Assembly: GCF_000331735.1 (NCBI RefSeq)
Contig: NC_020126.1
Coordinates: 2,108,001-2,172,000 of the forward strand
From: Myxococcus stipitatus DSM 14675
Lineage (GTDB): Bacteria; Myxococcota; Myxococcia; Myxococcales; Myxococcaceae
Length of the DNA stretch: 64,000 bases
Reading direction: 5' to 3'
The notes below the pieces were generated by a model. That model was not told where the DNA came from. It made no database searches and worked only from the letters and a program-made list of their open reading frames with translations. Both the position numbers and the translations under genes were made by a program. Below, one piece after another: positions 1 to 10,348 of the stretch; within the stretch, counting starts at the first letter, position 1; each line of letters opens with the position of its first letter.

Positions 1-1645
<1,645 letters not shown>

Positions 1646-1687
1646 TCCGACGCGCTTCCTAGCAGGAACTCGACCCGCCCGTTCAGC

Positions 1688-4600
1688 TCATGGCGTGTCC
1701 GACCCCGACTGCTTCCGGCTGAGCCGGGCGAGCTCGAGAATCTGGTCCTCGGGGAGCTGCGTCGTCTTGAAGACGGAGCAGTCCGCCTTGAGCTGCTGGA
1801 CGCGGCCGTCGCTCAGCACGTGGAACTGCCCTGGCTTCTGACCCGGAAGTCGAGCATCGGCGTCGACGCGACTATCGGCGAAGAGCGAGCGGACCCGCTT
1901 CAGCGCGTTCTCCTCCTTGATCTTCCCCACGAACCAGGACTGCACGTTTTCGCGGCACTTGTAGTCGAAGTCGCCAGGGCTCTGGGTCGCGAGCATCACA
2001 CCCACGCCCGCGGAGCGCGCTCGCCTGAGCAGACTCTCCATGGGCTCCTTGGTCGCGGGCTTGCTCGTCGCGGGCAGGTACATGTCCGCCTCGTCGAAGA
2101 GGAGCACGGCCTGGAGCTTCGAGGACGGGTGCTGGCTGGCCCAGCGCAGCGTCTCCAAGAGGAGCTGGGACACCCAGAAGAGGATGCGCGAGTTGTCCCC
2201 CAGGAACTTGGTGCTGATGATGCTCAGCCGCGTGCGCCCAGGGACTCCGTGCACGCCGCGTCCGAGCAGCTCGTCCAGGTCGAGCCGCTCTCCGCCCGTA
2301 GACAGCATCGTGCGCAGGTTGATGCGCAGCACGCTGAGGTCCTGGGCGAGCTTGGCGAAGGTCCTGGTGGGGATGCCGTCCGTGGCCTCCAGGAGCGCCG
2401 GGTCCTGCGCGATGATGAACTGCTGGAGCAGCTCCAGCGTGACTTCCTTGCCCAGGGATTGATTCATCAACAAGCGGAGCGCCTGGGCGAGGACGGCCTT
2501 CGCGGCCTTGTCGTTGGGACTGGTCCGGTAGTCGAGCATCCCCGCGATGGCATCCGCCGCTTGCTGGATGGACTGGTCGCGGTCCTCGGCGGGCAGGGAC
2601 TCGAGTCCATGGGGCACGACGGGAATCGCCAGGGGTCTGCCGTCCGAGCGGCCCGGGGTGTAGAGCGCCACGTCCACGCGCTCGCGGAGCAGGCGCCGCC
2701 GCTCGCGCAAGGCCGCGTCTTCCAGGGGCTCGGCCCAGGACTCCGCGCGGGCGTAGGTGGCGAGGTCTCCCTTCCTGTCGATGAGGATGACGGGGATGCC
2801 ACGCAGCAGGAGTTGTTCCAGGATGTTGAGCGCGAGCGTCGTCTTCCCGCTGCCCGTGCCGCCCAGGAAGGCGCTGTGACGCGTCAGGTCCGAGGGCTCC
2901 AACGAGATGGGCTGTGAGAGCAGTCCTTCCGAGCTCCCGAGCTTCAGCGCGCCCGTGAGGACCTCGGAGGGAATCGGAGTCCCCGACGCGGGCGTGCTGC
3001 GAGGCCGGGGCTTGAGCCCCCCAGGGACGGCCGCTGGCGGGGGGACACGAGGCTCTTGTTCCGGCAGGAGCTGGCCCGCCGGTTCGAGGTGGAACGGCCC
3101 GAGGTCCGCATCGTTGTTCGCCAGGCCCGCGTTCGGTGCGGGAGTGTCGGCGCGGGCGACTCGGAGCGGCACGGGCGTGGGCGCGACCGGGGGCACAGGT
3201 GTTGGTGCCACCAGGGAACCCGGCTCGCGCGGTGGGACGGGCAAGGCTCGGCCGAAGGGCGTCGTGGCGGCGTCATTGAACATCTGCGTCTGCCCTCCTG
3301 CCGTGAGGCCATTCCGAGGCGAGGCTCGAGGTTGGAAGCCAGTCGCTTCCACGGGCCTCGGAGGTTGAGGCTTGGGGCTCGAGGTCCCCGCGGCAGCCGG
3401 GCGCCCGAGTCGCTCCAGGCCGAGGATGTCCCCCATGGACTTGAGTCGGGTGATGGGGCGGGCCGAGCGGCTCCACGCGGCGAAGGAGGGCTGCCCGACA
3501 TGCAGCGCGCGGAAGTCGCGCATGGCGACCAGGTCCCTCAGCTCGCTGTCTCCGAGGACGACCCTGCGCCCGCCCTGCCGGACGAGCTTGCCCAACTGGT
3601 CCGAGACGATGGTCCCTGTGGAGGATGGAAAGTCGGAGGTCCGGATGAGGACGGGTGTGCTGCCCGCGGCGGCCTTGAGCGCATCGGCCATCTGTCGGCC
3701 GAGACCTCCGCCCTTCGAGCTGCGGTCACAGAGCGCGAGGACGAACTTGTTGCCGGACGGGTGCTCTCCGATGTCGAGCAGGTCGTTTCCATTGCGAGGC
3801 TTCACCGTGAATCGCGGCGAGCCGCCGAGCTCCTCGCTGCTCATCTCGACCGCCCAGGCGACCAGGGCGGAGATGTCGGAGGCGTCCTCGGGGAGCTTCT
3901 CCTTGTAGGCGGCGCGGAAGTCGGTCCAGGCCTGCTCGAGGTCGATTCCCGCGCCAGGAGGCTGCGTCCCGACGGCTGGGCCTCGGGTGGGGTGGGGGAG
4001 CGGGAAGGTGTCGGGCAGGAGTTGCTGCTCGATGGCGCGCTCGCGGTAGCGGCGGCACTCGTTGAGGACGTCGCGGGCGCGCTGTCCGCCCAGGGCATCG
4101 AAGCCCTTGGCGGGGATGGGATAGGTCGGGTCGGTGGGGTCGAAGGCCACGTCGCGCTGTTCATAGAGGTAGCGCAGGCGACGGGCGGCGATGTCTCGCG
4201 CGGTGTCCGCGGTGACGGTGCGCTCCAGCATCACGGGCTCTGGGTCGTTCTCGATGCGGTCGACCATGGAGCGCGTGAGCAGGGGCCGCATCTTCTCCCA
4301 GTAGTCGGACAGGCAGCACACGACGACCACGGCACGAGGCACCTTGCCCGCGATGGCGGCCAGCGTGGCGATGGCTCGGCGGAACGAGCTCTCCATCTGC
4401 GGACGCTGCTCGAAGTCGCTGATGTCCTCGACCTGGTCCACGCACAGCACCAGCGCGTGGTCCAGCGCACCCATGAGGCGGCCGAGCTGCTCCACCATGC
4501 GTGCGGCGCTGTCATCCGAGGTGCGGGGGACGAGCTCGCCGATGACCTTCCGGTCCTCGGGGGCGATGTCCTCGCAGCGCAGCCAGTTGAAGAGGCGGCG

Positions 4601-5206
4601 GTTGATGCGCGGGTCTCTGCGCTGGAAGTAGATGAGCGCGCGGAGCAGGTCCACCTCGACATTGCGGAAGCGAGGGTCCGCGAGGAGCTCGTCCGCGACG
4701 GCTCGGACGGTGCCGTGCAGCTCGTCGTCCTCCAGGATTTTCTGCTCGTGCTCGATGAGCGGCGCGAAGAGGCTGGTGCACTGGGCCATCAGCAGGTTGG
4801 ACAGGTGCATCAGCCCGCTGTCGTCGCCCTGGGCCACGTCGTACGGGTGGTCCAGCGAGTCGATGAGGTTGGAGAGGAGATAGCGGTCGTAGTGCGTCGC
4901 ATCGACTGTCATCGGCATGTAGCCGGTGAAGCCGCACTGCTGCCCGTGGGCGAGGTTGCGGAAGGCTCGCACGAGGTGCGTCTTGCCGCAGCCGGACTCG
5001 CCCAGGAGGAGCAGCAGCTTTCCTGTGTCGGGCGGCGGGGACGTGGTGGCGCGGCCCAGCAGGCGCGTGAAGGCGCGGCGGGCGGGGGCGCTGAGGGTCT
5101 CCACGTCGAACGGGTCCGGTTGCCAGAGGTACTGGCCCTGCTGGACGCCGCTGAAGACTTCACCACCGTCGGAGAGGAAGACCTCGAGTCGAGGGTCGCT
5201 GGACAT
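1688..5206 (-). CDS. Double P-loop ATPase: N-terminal AAA/STAND-like plus C-terminal HerA/VirB4-like translocase domain
   Basis: An 1172-aa protein with two nucleotide-binding units. The first has Walker A GESGCGKTH at residues 69-77 and a Walker B-like LVLCVDQ near 252-258, as in AAA/KAP-type switches. A middle segment (about 480-600) is followed by a Pro/Ala-rich linker (about 610-750). The second unit has Walker A GGTGSGKTT near residue 780, Walker B LLFDEADMY near 1035 and an ATQSPGDFDY sensor-like motif, the pattern of HerA/FtsK/VirB4 DNA-pumping ATPases. It is the last gene of a three-gene operon with a winged-helix-like protein (22 bp upstream) and a DUF559-type nuclease. I infer a DNA-translocating motor that senses or feeds DNA to the nuclease, as in HerA-nuclease defence pairs. 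That role is not shown by the sequence itself, and I do not recognise a named system. Confidence 0.75.
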   Translation of the reverse strand: MSSDPRLEVFLSDGGEVFSGVQQGQYLWQPDPFDVETLSAPARRAFTRLLGRATTSPPPDTGKLLLLLGESGCGKTHLVRAFRNLAHGQQCGFTGYMPMTVDATHYDRYLLSNLIDSLDHPYDVAQGDDSGLMHLSNLLMAQCTSLFAPLIEHEQKILEDDELHGTVRAVADELLADPRFRNVEVDLLRALIYFQRRDPRINRRLFNWLRCEDIAPEDRKVIGELVPRTSDDSAARMVEQLGRLMGALDHALVLCVDQVEDISDFEQRPQMESSFRRAIATLAAIAGKVPRAVVVVCCLSDYWEKMRPLLTRSMVDRIENDPEPVMLERTVTADTARDIAARRLRYLYEQRDVAFDPTDPTYPIPAKGFDALGGQRARDVLNECRRYRERAIEQQLLPDTFPLPHPTRGPAVGTQPPGAGIDLEQAWTDFRAAYKEKLPEDASDISALVAWAVEMSSEELGGSPRFTVKPRNGNDLLDIGEHPSGNKFVLALCDRSSKGGGLGRQMADALKAAAGSTPVLIRTSDFPSSTGTIVSDQLGKLVRQGGRRVVLGDSELRDLVAMRDFRALHVGQPSFAAWSRSARPITRLKSMGDILGLERLGRPAAAGTSSPKPQPPRPVEATGFQPRASPRNGLTAGGQTQMFNDAATTPFGRALPVPPREPGSLVAPTPVPPVAPTPVPLRVARADTPAPNAGLANNDADLGPFHLEPAGQLLPEQEPRVPPPAAVPGGLKPRPRSTPASGTPIPSEVLTGALKLGSSEGLLSQPISLEPSDLTRHSAFLGGTGSGKTTLALNILEQLLLRGIPVILIDRKGDLATYARAESWAEPLEDAALRERRRLLRERVDVALYTPGRSDGRPLAIPVVPHGLESLPAEDRDQSIQQAADAIAGMLDYRTSPNDKAAKAVLAQALRLLMNQSLGKEVTLELLQQFIIAQDPALLEATDGIPTRTFAKLAQDLSVLRINLRTMLSTGGERLDLDELLGRGVHGVPGRTRLSIISTKFLGDNSRILFWVSQLLLETLRWASQHPSSKLQAVLLFDEADMYLPATSKPATKEPMESLLRRARSAGVGVMLATQSPGDFDYKCRENVQSWFVGKIKEENALKRVRSLFADSRVDADARLPGQKPGQFHVLSDGRVQQLKADCSVFKTTQLPEDQILELARLSRKQSGSDTP

Positions 5207-5228
5207 GCACGCTCCTGAAGAGGGCGAA

Positions 5229-6200
5229 TCAGATGACGACGAAGTGGAAGCTGGCGCCGAGTGAGCGCACCTCGGACTCGGCGACGTCCGTGGGGTTCAT
5301 GGCGGAGACGAGGTCGGCGCGAGTCAGGGAGAGCTTCTGGGTGCGGTTGGCTTCGAGGAGCGCGGCGTCGAAGGCTTCTCGGCTGCTCCACTCGGGCTGG
5401 AGGGCCTTCCAGACGTGGGAGATGAACACCTTGTCGCGGCCGAAGCGCCCGGTGGGGAGGGCTCGGGCCACGGAGAGGACGCGCTCGGCGAAGTCCACGG
5501 TGGGCGGAGGCGCGAGGTCTCGCGCGGGGGCAGGGGCCGCGGTGAAGGCCCAGTCACGCAGGAGCGTCTGTCGCAGGGCCTCCGCGTCCGTGCGCGAGGC
5601 CCCCGCCGCGCGTGCCGCGAGCTGTTCAACGGCCTTGCGCGGGTCCTTCACCTCGGACTCGAGCAACTGGCCGAGGAGGTGTGCCTGGACGGCGCGGAGC
5701 GAGAAGGGCTTCTGTGAGTCGACGCCGAGCTGCTTCCAGAGGAGCCGGTCTCGAAGTTGGGAGAGTGAGGGCGCCCCTTCGGCGACGGCGGGGTACTCCC
5801 GCGCGAGCACGGCGGCGCGCATGCCGTCTGCGTCGGAGAGGCGCTGGGCCACGGGCTTCGACAGCGGGAGGTCGAGACAGTGGGCGAGGAGGTAGGTGGC
5901 CTTGAGCTTCTTCCAGGTGAGACCCTTGGGGAGTTGCTCGACGCGGAGGAACTGGAGGACGCGCGAGGCTCCCGGGGGAGTGAGCTCCAGGGTAGCCTTG
6001 CCTTGGAGCTTCACGAGGCCTTCGCTCAACAGGGCCTCCAGCTCGGAGTCGAGGCGGGACTTCCACTCGGCGCGGCTGAGGCGGTGTTCGACGAAGGCGC
6101 GAAGGGTCTTCTCCAGGTCGGAGCGGGTGCCTCGGCGTTGGGGGCGAGGGGCGAGCCAGGTGAGGATGAGTCCCGCCAATCGATTGTCAGGAGTGTCCAT
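5229..6200 (-). CDS. Uncharacterised winged-helix-like protein of the nuclease/ATPase operon
   Basis: A 323-aa protein of no family I can name. Residues about 25-85 (TRSDLEKTLRAF followed by SELEALLSEGLVKLQ and a short beta pair) look like a winged helix. The C-terminus (about 245-323, GRFGRDKVFISHVW onward) has the helix-helix-strand look of a second one. There is no signal peptide and no membrane segment. Its start overlaps the end of the nuclease gene by 14 bp and its stop lies 22 bp before the ATPase start, so the three genes are very probably made together. The most economical role is an adaptor or DNA-binding subunit linking nuclease and motor. This is inference from position and fold impression only. 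Confidence 0.7.
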   Translation of the reverse strand: MDTPDNRLAGLILTWLAPRPQRRGTRSDLEKTLRAFVEHRLSRAEWKSRLDSELEALLSEGLVKLQGKATLELTPPGASRVLQFLRVEQLPKGLTWKKLKATYLLAHCLDLPLSKPVAQRLSDADGMRAAVLAREYPAVAEGAPSLSQLRDRLLWKQLGVDSQKPFSLRAVQAHLLGQLLESEVKDPRKAVEQLAARAAGASRTDAEALRQTLLRDWAFTAAPAPARDLAPPPTVDFAERVLSVARALPTGRFGRDKVFISHVWKALQPEWSSREAFDAALLEANRTQKLSLTRADLVSAMNPTDVAESEVRSLGASFHFVVI

Positions 6201-7581
6201 GTGATGTCCTTTGCGCGGAGGCTTCTGCTCGCCGGGCGGCGATGAGCGATTCGAGGGTCTTCAGGATTTCTTCGTACCGAGGCACGACGTCCTCTTCGAG
6301 GTAGCGGACCACCCAGTAGCCCGCGCGTTGGAGGGCGAGGTCCTTGCGTCTGTCGCGGCGGAAGCGTTCGGGTTCGAGGAAGTGGTGGTAGCCGTCGATT
6401 TCGAGGGCGATGCGGAGCTCGCGACTGAGGAAGTCGACTTCCAGGGGGCGGCCGCCGTCGTGGAGGTCGACGGTGGCATTGAGGGTGAAGAGGCCCCGAG
6501 TGGCGGGGTGGTTCTGGAGGACCTTGTCGTAGAGGAAGCGCTCCGCCTTGCTGCGAGCGCGGGCCTCGTCCTTCTGGCGGCCGGCGGGCGTGCGCGGCTT
6601 CGCGCGGGATTTCACGCGCCCAGGCGTGGGCAGCTCGATGAGTCCCTCGCGCAGCATGGCGAGCGCATGGGAGTCCTTGATGCCCAGCGCTTCGGACAGG
6701 GACTCGGGAGAGAGCAGGCAGGCGATGTGGAGCGAAGGGGCGGCGGTGCAGAGGGCCGTAGCCGCGTGCAGGCTACGCGGGTCGGAAGGGATGACGCGGA
6801 GCTGGAGGGCGGGAGCGCGACCCGCGGGAATGAGCGGGAGGAGCGCATGGAGGCCCTGGGCAGGATTGTGAGCGATGTGCTCGAGGAATCCAGTGGGGAG
6901 GGTCGCTGGGGGAGGCGGGTGCTCGAGGAGCTGGCGGCACAATGCCCAGGCGGTGGGCTCGGAGCGAGGGGGCTCGAGTCGCTCGAAGAGGACGCGGCGC
7001 TCATGGAGCGTCTTTCCCTCGAAGTGAAGTTCGCGCGGGGAGAAGGCGCGCTGGGAGAGGATGACGAAGGCTTCCGCGTCACGGGGCAGGTTGCGTTCGT
7101 GTGCGAGCAGGGTGGCCCAGGCCGTGACTGCGGAGGAGGGGTCACAGCTGTTGGAAGAAGCGGCCTTCAGGCCGCTGCGATGAAGCCATTCATCCCAGAG
7201 GAGGAGTGCCTGTGTCTGGGGGCCGACGAGGACACTGAGGGTAGGGATTCTCTCCGCGCGTCGGCGAGCGTGCCGGTCCAGCGAGTCGAGGAGCACGGTA
7301 TCCGCCTGTGACAGCAAGCCATACCCCCGCGCGCCCACGAGAGGGACGCGCCACGTGGGAGATCCTGTTCCGTGCGTCTCAATCCTGGCAAGCGAAAGAG
7401 GTTGCCTTTCATTCAATGGCGCACAACCCATGGAGATGGGGTCGGACACGACATCATGGATGGTCATGTCACGACGACGGCGCTTGAAACCAGGCGAGTG
7501 CCCAGGCGCGGCTGCGATTTCCCATCTCATGAATCCTTCAATCCCGCGGAGCAGGATGTTCCACTGTGAGGAAGGCTTCAC
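6187..7581 (-). CDS. Protein with C-terminal DUF559/Vsr-like PD-(D/E)xK nuclease domain
   Basis: A 464-aa protein (if the first ATG is used). The last about 120 residues carry the DUF559/very-short-patch-repair-like core: EVDFL, then ALEIDGYHHF, then RRDRRKDLALQRAGYWVVRY. This gives the acidic residues, the D-x-H and the conserved R..K..L.R.G..V.R of that nuclease superfamily. The N-terminal 330 residues are unrecognised. ATGs at about residues 18 and 39 (7467) are alternative starts and none has a good ribosome site. It is the first gene of the operon, overlapping the next by 14 bp, and is divergent from the 7715 gene. A nuclease beside a HerA-like motor suggests DNA cleavage, possibly antiviral; a repair or recombination role is the alternative. 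Confidence 0.75.
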   Translation of the reverse strand: MKPSSQWNILLRGIEGFMRWEIAAAPGHSPGFKRRRRDMTIHDVVSDPISMGCAPLNERQPLSLARIETHGTGSPTWRVPLVGARGYGLLSQADTVLLDSLDRHARRRAERIPTLSVLVGPQTQALLLWDEWLHRSGLKAASSNSCDPSSAVTAWATLLAHERNLPRDAEAFVILSQRAFSPRELHFEGKTLHERRVLFERLEPPRSEPTAWALCRQLLEHPPPPATLPTGFLEHIAHNPAQGLHALLPLIPAGRAPALQLRVIPSDPRSLHAATALCTAAPSLHIACLLSPESLSEALGIKDSHALAMLREGLIELPTPGRVKSRAKPRTPAGRQKDEARARSKAERFLYDKVLQNHPATRGLFTLNATVDLHDGGRPLEVDFLSRELRIALEIDGYHHFLEPERFRRDRRKDLALQRAGYWVVRYLEEDVVPRYEEILKTLESLIAARRAEASAQRTSHGHS

Positions 7582-7714
7582 GACAGGTGATGTTGCCTGC
7601 GTCTATCGACACCGGCCTGCTCGTGGAGGTGCTGGGCTGCAGCGCCCGGCGGTGCACGGGTACAGGTCATCCGGGTGTGATATCCCTGTGGGACTTCTCG
7701 AGCGGAGTCCATCG
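7582..7714. promoter_or_regulatory. Divergent intergenic region between nuclease operon and nucleotidyltransferase-like gene
   Basis: These 133 bp separate two oppositely transcribed units and should hold both promoters if the first ATG of the nuclease gene is correct. No convincing -35/-10 pair is visible on either strand. Confidence 0.35.
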
Positions 7715-8860
7715 ATGGCGCAATGTCTGAACCCTCGCTGCCCTGGGAAAAAACCGAATCTCAACTCGCCCCCTCGCGAGGCCATCGCAGGGAGGTGCGG
7801 GTACTGCGGGCACCGCCTTGACAGGATCCCTGCGCCCATCATGCCGACGCGCAGGGTGGACCCGCCCAGTGATTCCTTCGAGGCCGCCTTCCGCGCCTAT
7901 CAGCGAGCCAACCCCAACATGCGGACGCCCATCGGACGGCGGATTGGCTCCCTGGACGTCTATCCGCTGATTCTGAAGGAGCTGAAGAAAGCCTTCGAGG
8001 CCGCGAAGCGCGACTTCATCCTCTATGGCAGCGCTGCTTTGTGGCTGGAGGGGTGCCCGCGTCCGGACCTCAGTCCCAGGCAGACCATCAAAGACCTCGA
8101 CATGGGGACGTTCGCGGCCGACGCCAAGGAGACGGAGCAGGCCATCCTCAAGCTGGTTCGGGGGACCATCGCCGGCTCTGTGATTGACTGGGGCAACGTC
8201 AACCACGTCTTTACGTCCAACCAAGGCACCATGGAGTTCGTGGCCGCAGACGAAGGCGTGCAGTTCTCCTTCAGTCTCCAGAACCTCGAGGGCTGGTCGG
8301 CCCTCTCCAAGATATCCAAGCCCCGCCGCTTGCCGGGGACCCAGGTGAGAATCCTGGCCACTGGCCTCGAGTACATCGCCTCGGGCCTCGGTGGCGAGGG
8401 AGGCATGTTCGACCGGACCCTGTTTCGGAGCGACAAGACGCTCAAGATCCTCACCTACGCCTGCCTGTGTCTGGGTTATGAGGCGCTGAAGTCGCGAAAC
8501 ATCGTGCAGGAGTTCGTGAAGCGCTTCGCTGAAGCGGATGCGAACGAAATGAAGAAGCAGCTCAGCAACATCAGTGTCGACCGGCACAGCAAGAAGGCAA
8601 CGGAGTTCCACGGGCAGACCAAACCACTCGTGGACAAGCTGGATTCGCTCAAGACGTTCCGGGCTCCGCTGACATTGTCCGACTCACAGCGGAAGGTGGA
8701 GACGGAGCTGGCCGAGTCCCTGGACTCCATCGTCAAGGCGCGACTGAGCCGGGATGAGCGCATGGCGCGCATCGAAGAGAATGTGAAGAAGAAGGTCGAC
8801 ACGCTCAAGAAGACAAAGCCCGAGAAATGGGAACCCAGCAAGGTGAGCTCCAGAGTCTGA
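7715..8860 (+). CDS. Zinc-ribbon protein with nucleotidyltransferase-like (AbiEii-like) domain
   Basis: A 381-aa protein. I start it at ATG 7715 (MAQCLNPRC) because the open frame upstream runs antisense over the nuclease gene. Residues 1-35 hold CLNPRC and CGYCG, a four-cysteine zinc ribbon. Residues about 90-130 hold FILYGSAALWLEG and then KDLDMG. This G-S ... D-x-D pattern resembles the nucleotidyltransferase fold of AbiEii/MNT toxins, with a longer spacing than the classic motif. The C-terminal 100 residues are helical and Lys/Glu-rich. Composition is about 58-60% GC against about 70% around it, which suggests transfer. The next gene overlaps its end. A toxin or modifying enzyme is possible but unproven; the nucleotidyltransferase call is tentative. 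Confidence 0.6.
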   Translation: MAQCLNPRCPGKKPNLNSPPREAIAGRCGYCGHRLDRIPAPIMPTRRVDPPSDSFEAAFRAYQRANPNMRTPIGRRIGSLDVYPLILKELKKAFEAAKRDFILYGSAALWLEGCPRPDLSPRQTIKDLDMGTFAADAKETEQAILKLVRGTIAGSVIDWGNVNHVFTSNQGTMEFVAADEGVQFSFSLQNLEGWSALSKISKPRRLPGTQVRILATGLEYIASGLGGEGGMFDRTLFRSDKTLKILTYACLCLGYEALKSRNIVQEFVKRFAEADANEMKKQLSNISVDRHSKKATEFHGQTKPLVDKLDSLKTFRAPLTLSDSQRKVETELAESLDSIVKARLSRDERMARIEENVKKKVDTLKKTKPEKWEPSKVSSRV

Positions 8861-9381
8861 ACAAAGATGCGGGAAAGGAGGTGCAGGAGGAGAGCGACGA
8901 AAAGTCATACATGCTCATCAATGAGCTGTTGCTCGAAGACGCCCTCCGCATCTGGAAAGGAGAGGTGGGGACGGGCATCCTCATCTTCCTGTTGGACCAA
9001 CTGGCCGTCGTGCACACCATCATCACGGGGTGTTCGTGGATTGAAGAAGAGCACCGTGCCCGGCTCATGGAGGGATACATGCAACTTCATTGGTTCATGC
9101 TGGTGGAGGTCGACCAGCGCGTGGAGCGCCCTCCGAGAGCGGTCACCCTCCCAGTCCCGCAGGTCGGCGAGCGAGTCCGAGTCGGCTACCATCTCAACTA
9201 CGATGTGGTCGGCCGTGTCACGGCCGTCACGGGTAATGCCAATGCCCGCATCGTGAGGATTCGGGTCGAGGAGTGCTACGAGCCTGGGACCGCGACAAAG
9301 TTCCGCAGCGACCACACGGCCATCGTGCTCAACGAGGAGATGAGCTGGCAGGTCACTGCGAACCTGTTCAAGCCGCTCTGA
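8827..9381 (+). CDS. Uncharacterised protein
   Basis: A 184-aa protein of unrecognised family. The N-terminal half is helical (LLLEDALRIWKGEV, then a hydrophobic ILIFLLDQLAVVHTII segment). The C-terminal half (VPQVGERVRVGYHLNYDVVGRVTAV onward) has alternating strands that suggest a small beta barrel. The first ATG overlaps the preceding gene by 34 bp. An in-frame ATG at 8911 would remove the overlap, with AGGAGG lying a rather long 20 nt upstream, so the start is uncertain. It shares low GC and strand with the nucleotidyltransferase-like gene and probably forms a pair with it. No function can be assigned. Confidence 0.6.
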   Translation: MGTQQGELQSLNKDAGKEVQEESDEKSYMLINELLLEDALRIWKGEVGTGILIFLLDQLAVVHTIITGCSWIEEEHRARLMEGYMQLHWFMLVEVDQRVERPPRAVTLPVPQVGERVRVGYHLNYDVVGRVTAVTGNANARIVRIRVEECYEPGTATKFRSDHTAIVLNEEMSWQVTANLFKPL

Positions 9382-9400
9382 CGGAGCCCATTCCCTCCGT
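9381..9400. terminator. Weak hairpin between convergent genes
   Basis: ACGGAG and CTCCGT form a 6-bp stem around an 8-nt loop, directly between two convergent stop codons. No T run follows, so this is only a possible bidirectional terminator. Confidence 0.25.
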
Positions 9401-9402
9401 TC

Positions 9403-10348
9403 CTAGAGCACCCCACTCGAGACAGGAACCGGCGCCGCCTCGCGGTAGATGCGCAGTGTGTCCGCGACGCTGTGCTTGTATTCGAACCCCGTCGCCTCCA
9501 GGAACCGGCGGTTGTCCACGACGATGGGATAGCGCAGGTGGTCCAGCGCCCCCGTCGACAACTTGGGCAGCCCCGCCCTTCCCATCAGGAATGACAACAC
9601 AGGCGCCGGCAACGGCACCACCGTGCGGCCCGTCTCCCTCACGATGACAGACAACGGAATCGGCGGCGGCCCCGCCACGTTGAAGATCGCCGCGCAACTG
9701 CTTCTCCAACGCCAGATGCAGCGCCGACACCACGTCCGCCTCCTGCAACACGTGGAACAGCGGGTCATACCCCAACACCAACGGCACCCGCCGACCCTTC
9801 AGGAACGTCGCCAACGTCCCCGTTCCCGGCTCCCCCAACGTGTACGGCAACCGCAACACCGCCGTCGTCACCGCCGGCAACCGCCACAACGCCGTCGCCG
9901 CATACAGGTCCGACGCCACCAGGTCCGCCAGCTCCGGAATGGCCTCCAAGGCCCGCGGGGGCTCGTCCTCGGAGTGGTACAGCGGCGAGTCCGGCGCCGC
10001 CCCGTAGAACGTGTGCCGACCCACGAACAACAGCTGCTTCACCCCGTGCGTCGCGCAGTGGTCGAACACCGCCTTCGTCCCGTCCAGGTTGATGCGCCCG
10101 CGCTCCGCACCCGGAACCGTGAACGCCGTCACCGTGGCCATGTGGACCACCGCCTCCGGTCGCCACCGACGGAACACGTCCTCCGCCGCGCGCTTGCGCA
10201 CGTCGCCTCGGAAGACCTCGATGCCCTCCTCGCGCGCCGTCTCCCACGGACGCACGTCCACGCCCGCCACCTCGTGGCCCGCATGCTTCAACCGCAGCGC
10301 CAGCTTGCGCGCGATTCCTCCGGAGATACCCGGGATGAGCACCCTCAT
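9403..10348 (-). pseudogene. NAD-dependent epimerase/dehydratase family protein, frameshifted
   Basis: An extended short-chain dehydrogenase of about 315 aa split over two frames. The N-terminal part starts MRVLIPGISGGIARKLALRL (a Rossmann G-x-x-G-x-x-x-x variant), followed by a D-containing strand end, GDVRK, and a Y-x-x-x region. It stays in frame up to ALHLALEKQLRG. The continuation IFNVAGPPPIPLSVIV down to IYREAAPV lies in another frame. One extra G near 9688-9694 (minus strand CGCGGCGATC where CGCGCGATC would restore frame) explains the break. It is either a recent inactivating indel or a sequence error; the downstream part still reads as good protein, so decay is not old. The stop of the acyltransferase upstream overlaps its ATG by 4 bp, so the two form an operon. 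Confidence 0.8.

Noticed and set aside
7355..7714. 120-residue N-terminal extension of the nucleotidyltransferase-like protein
   Set aside because: It overlaps the start of the divergent nuclease gene and lacks family features; the zinc ribbon starts at ATG 7715.
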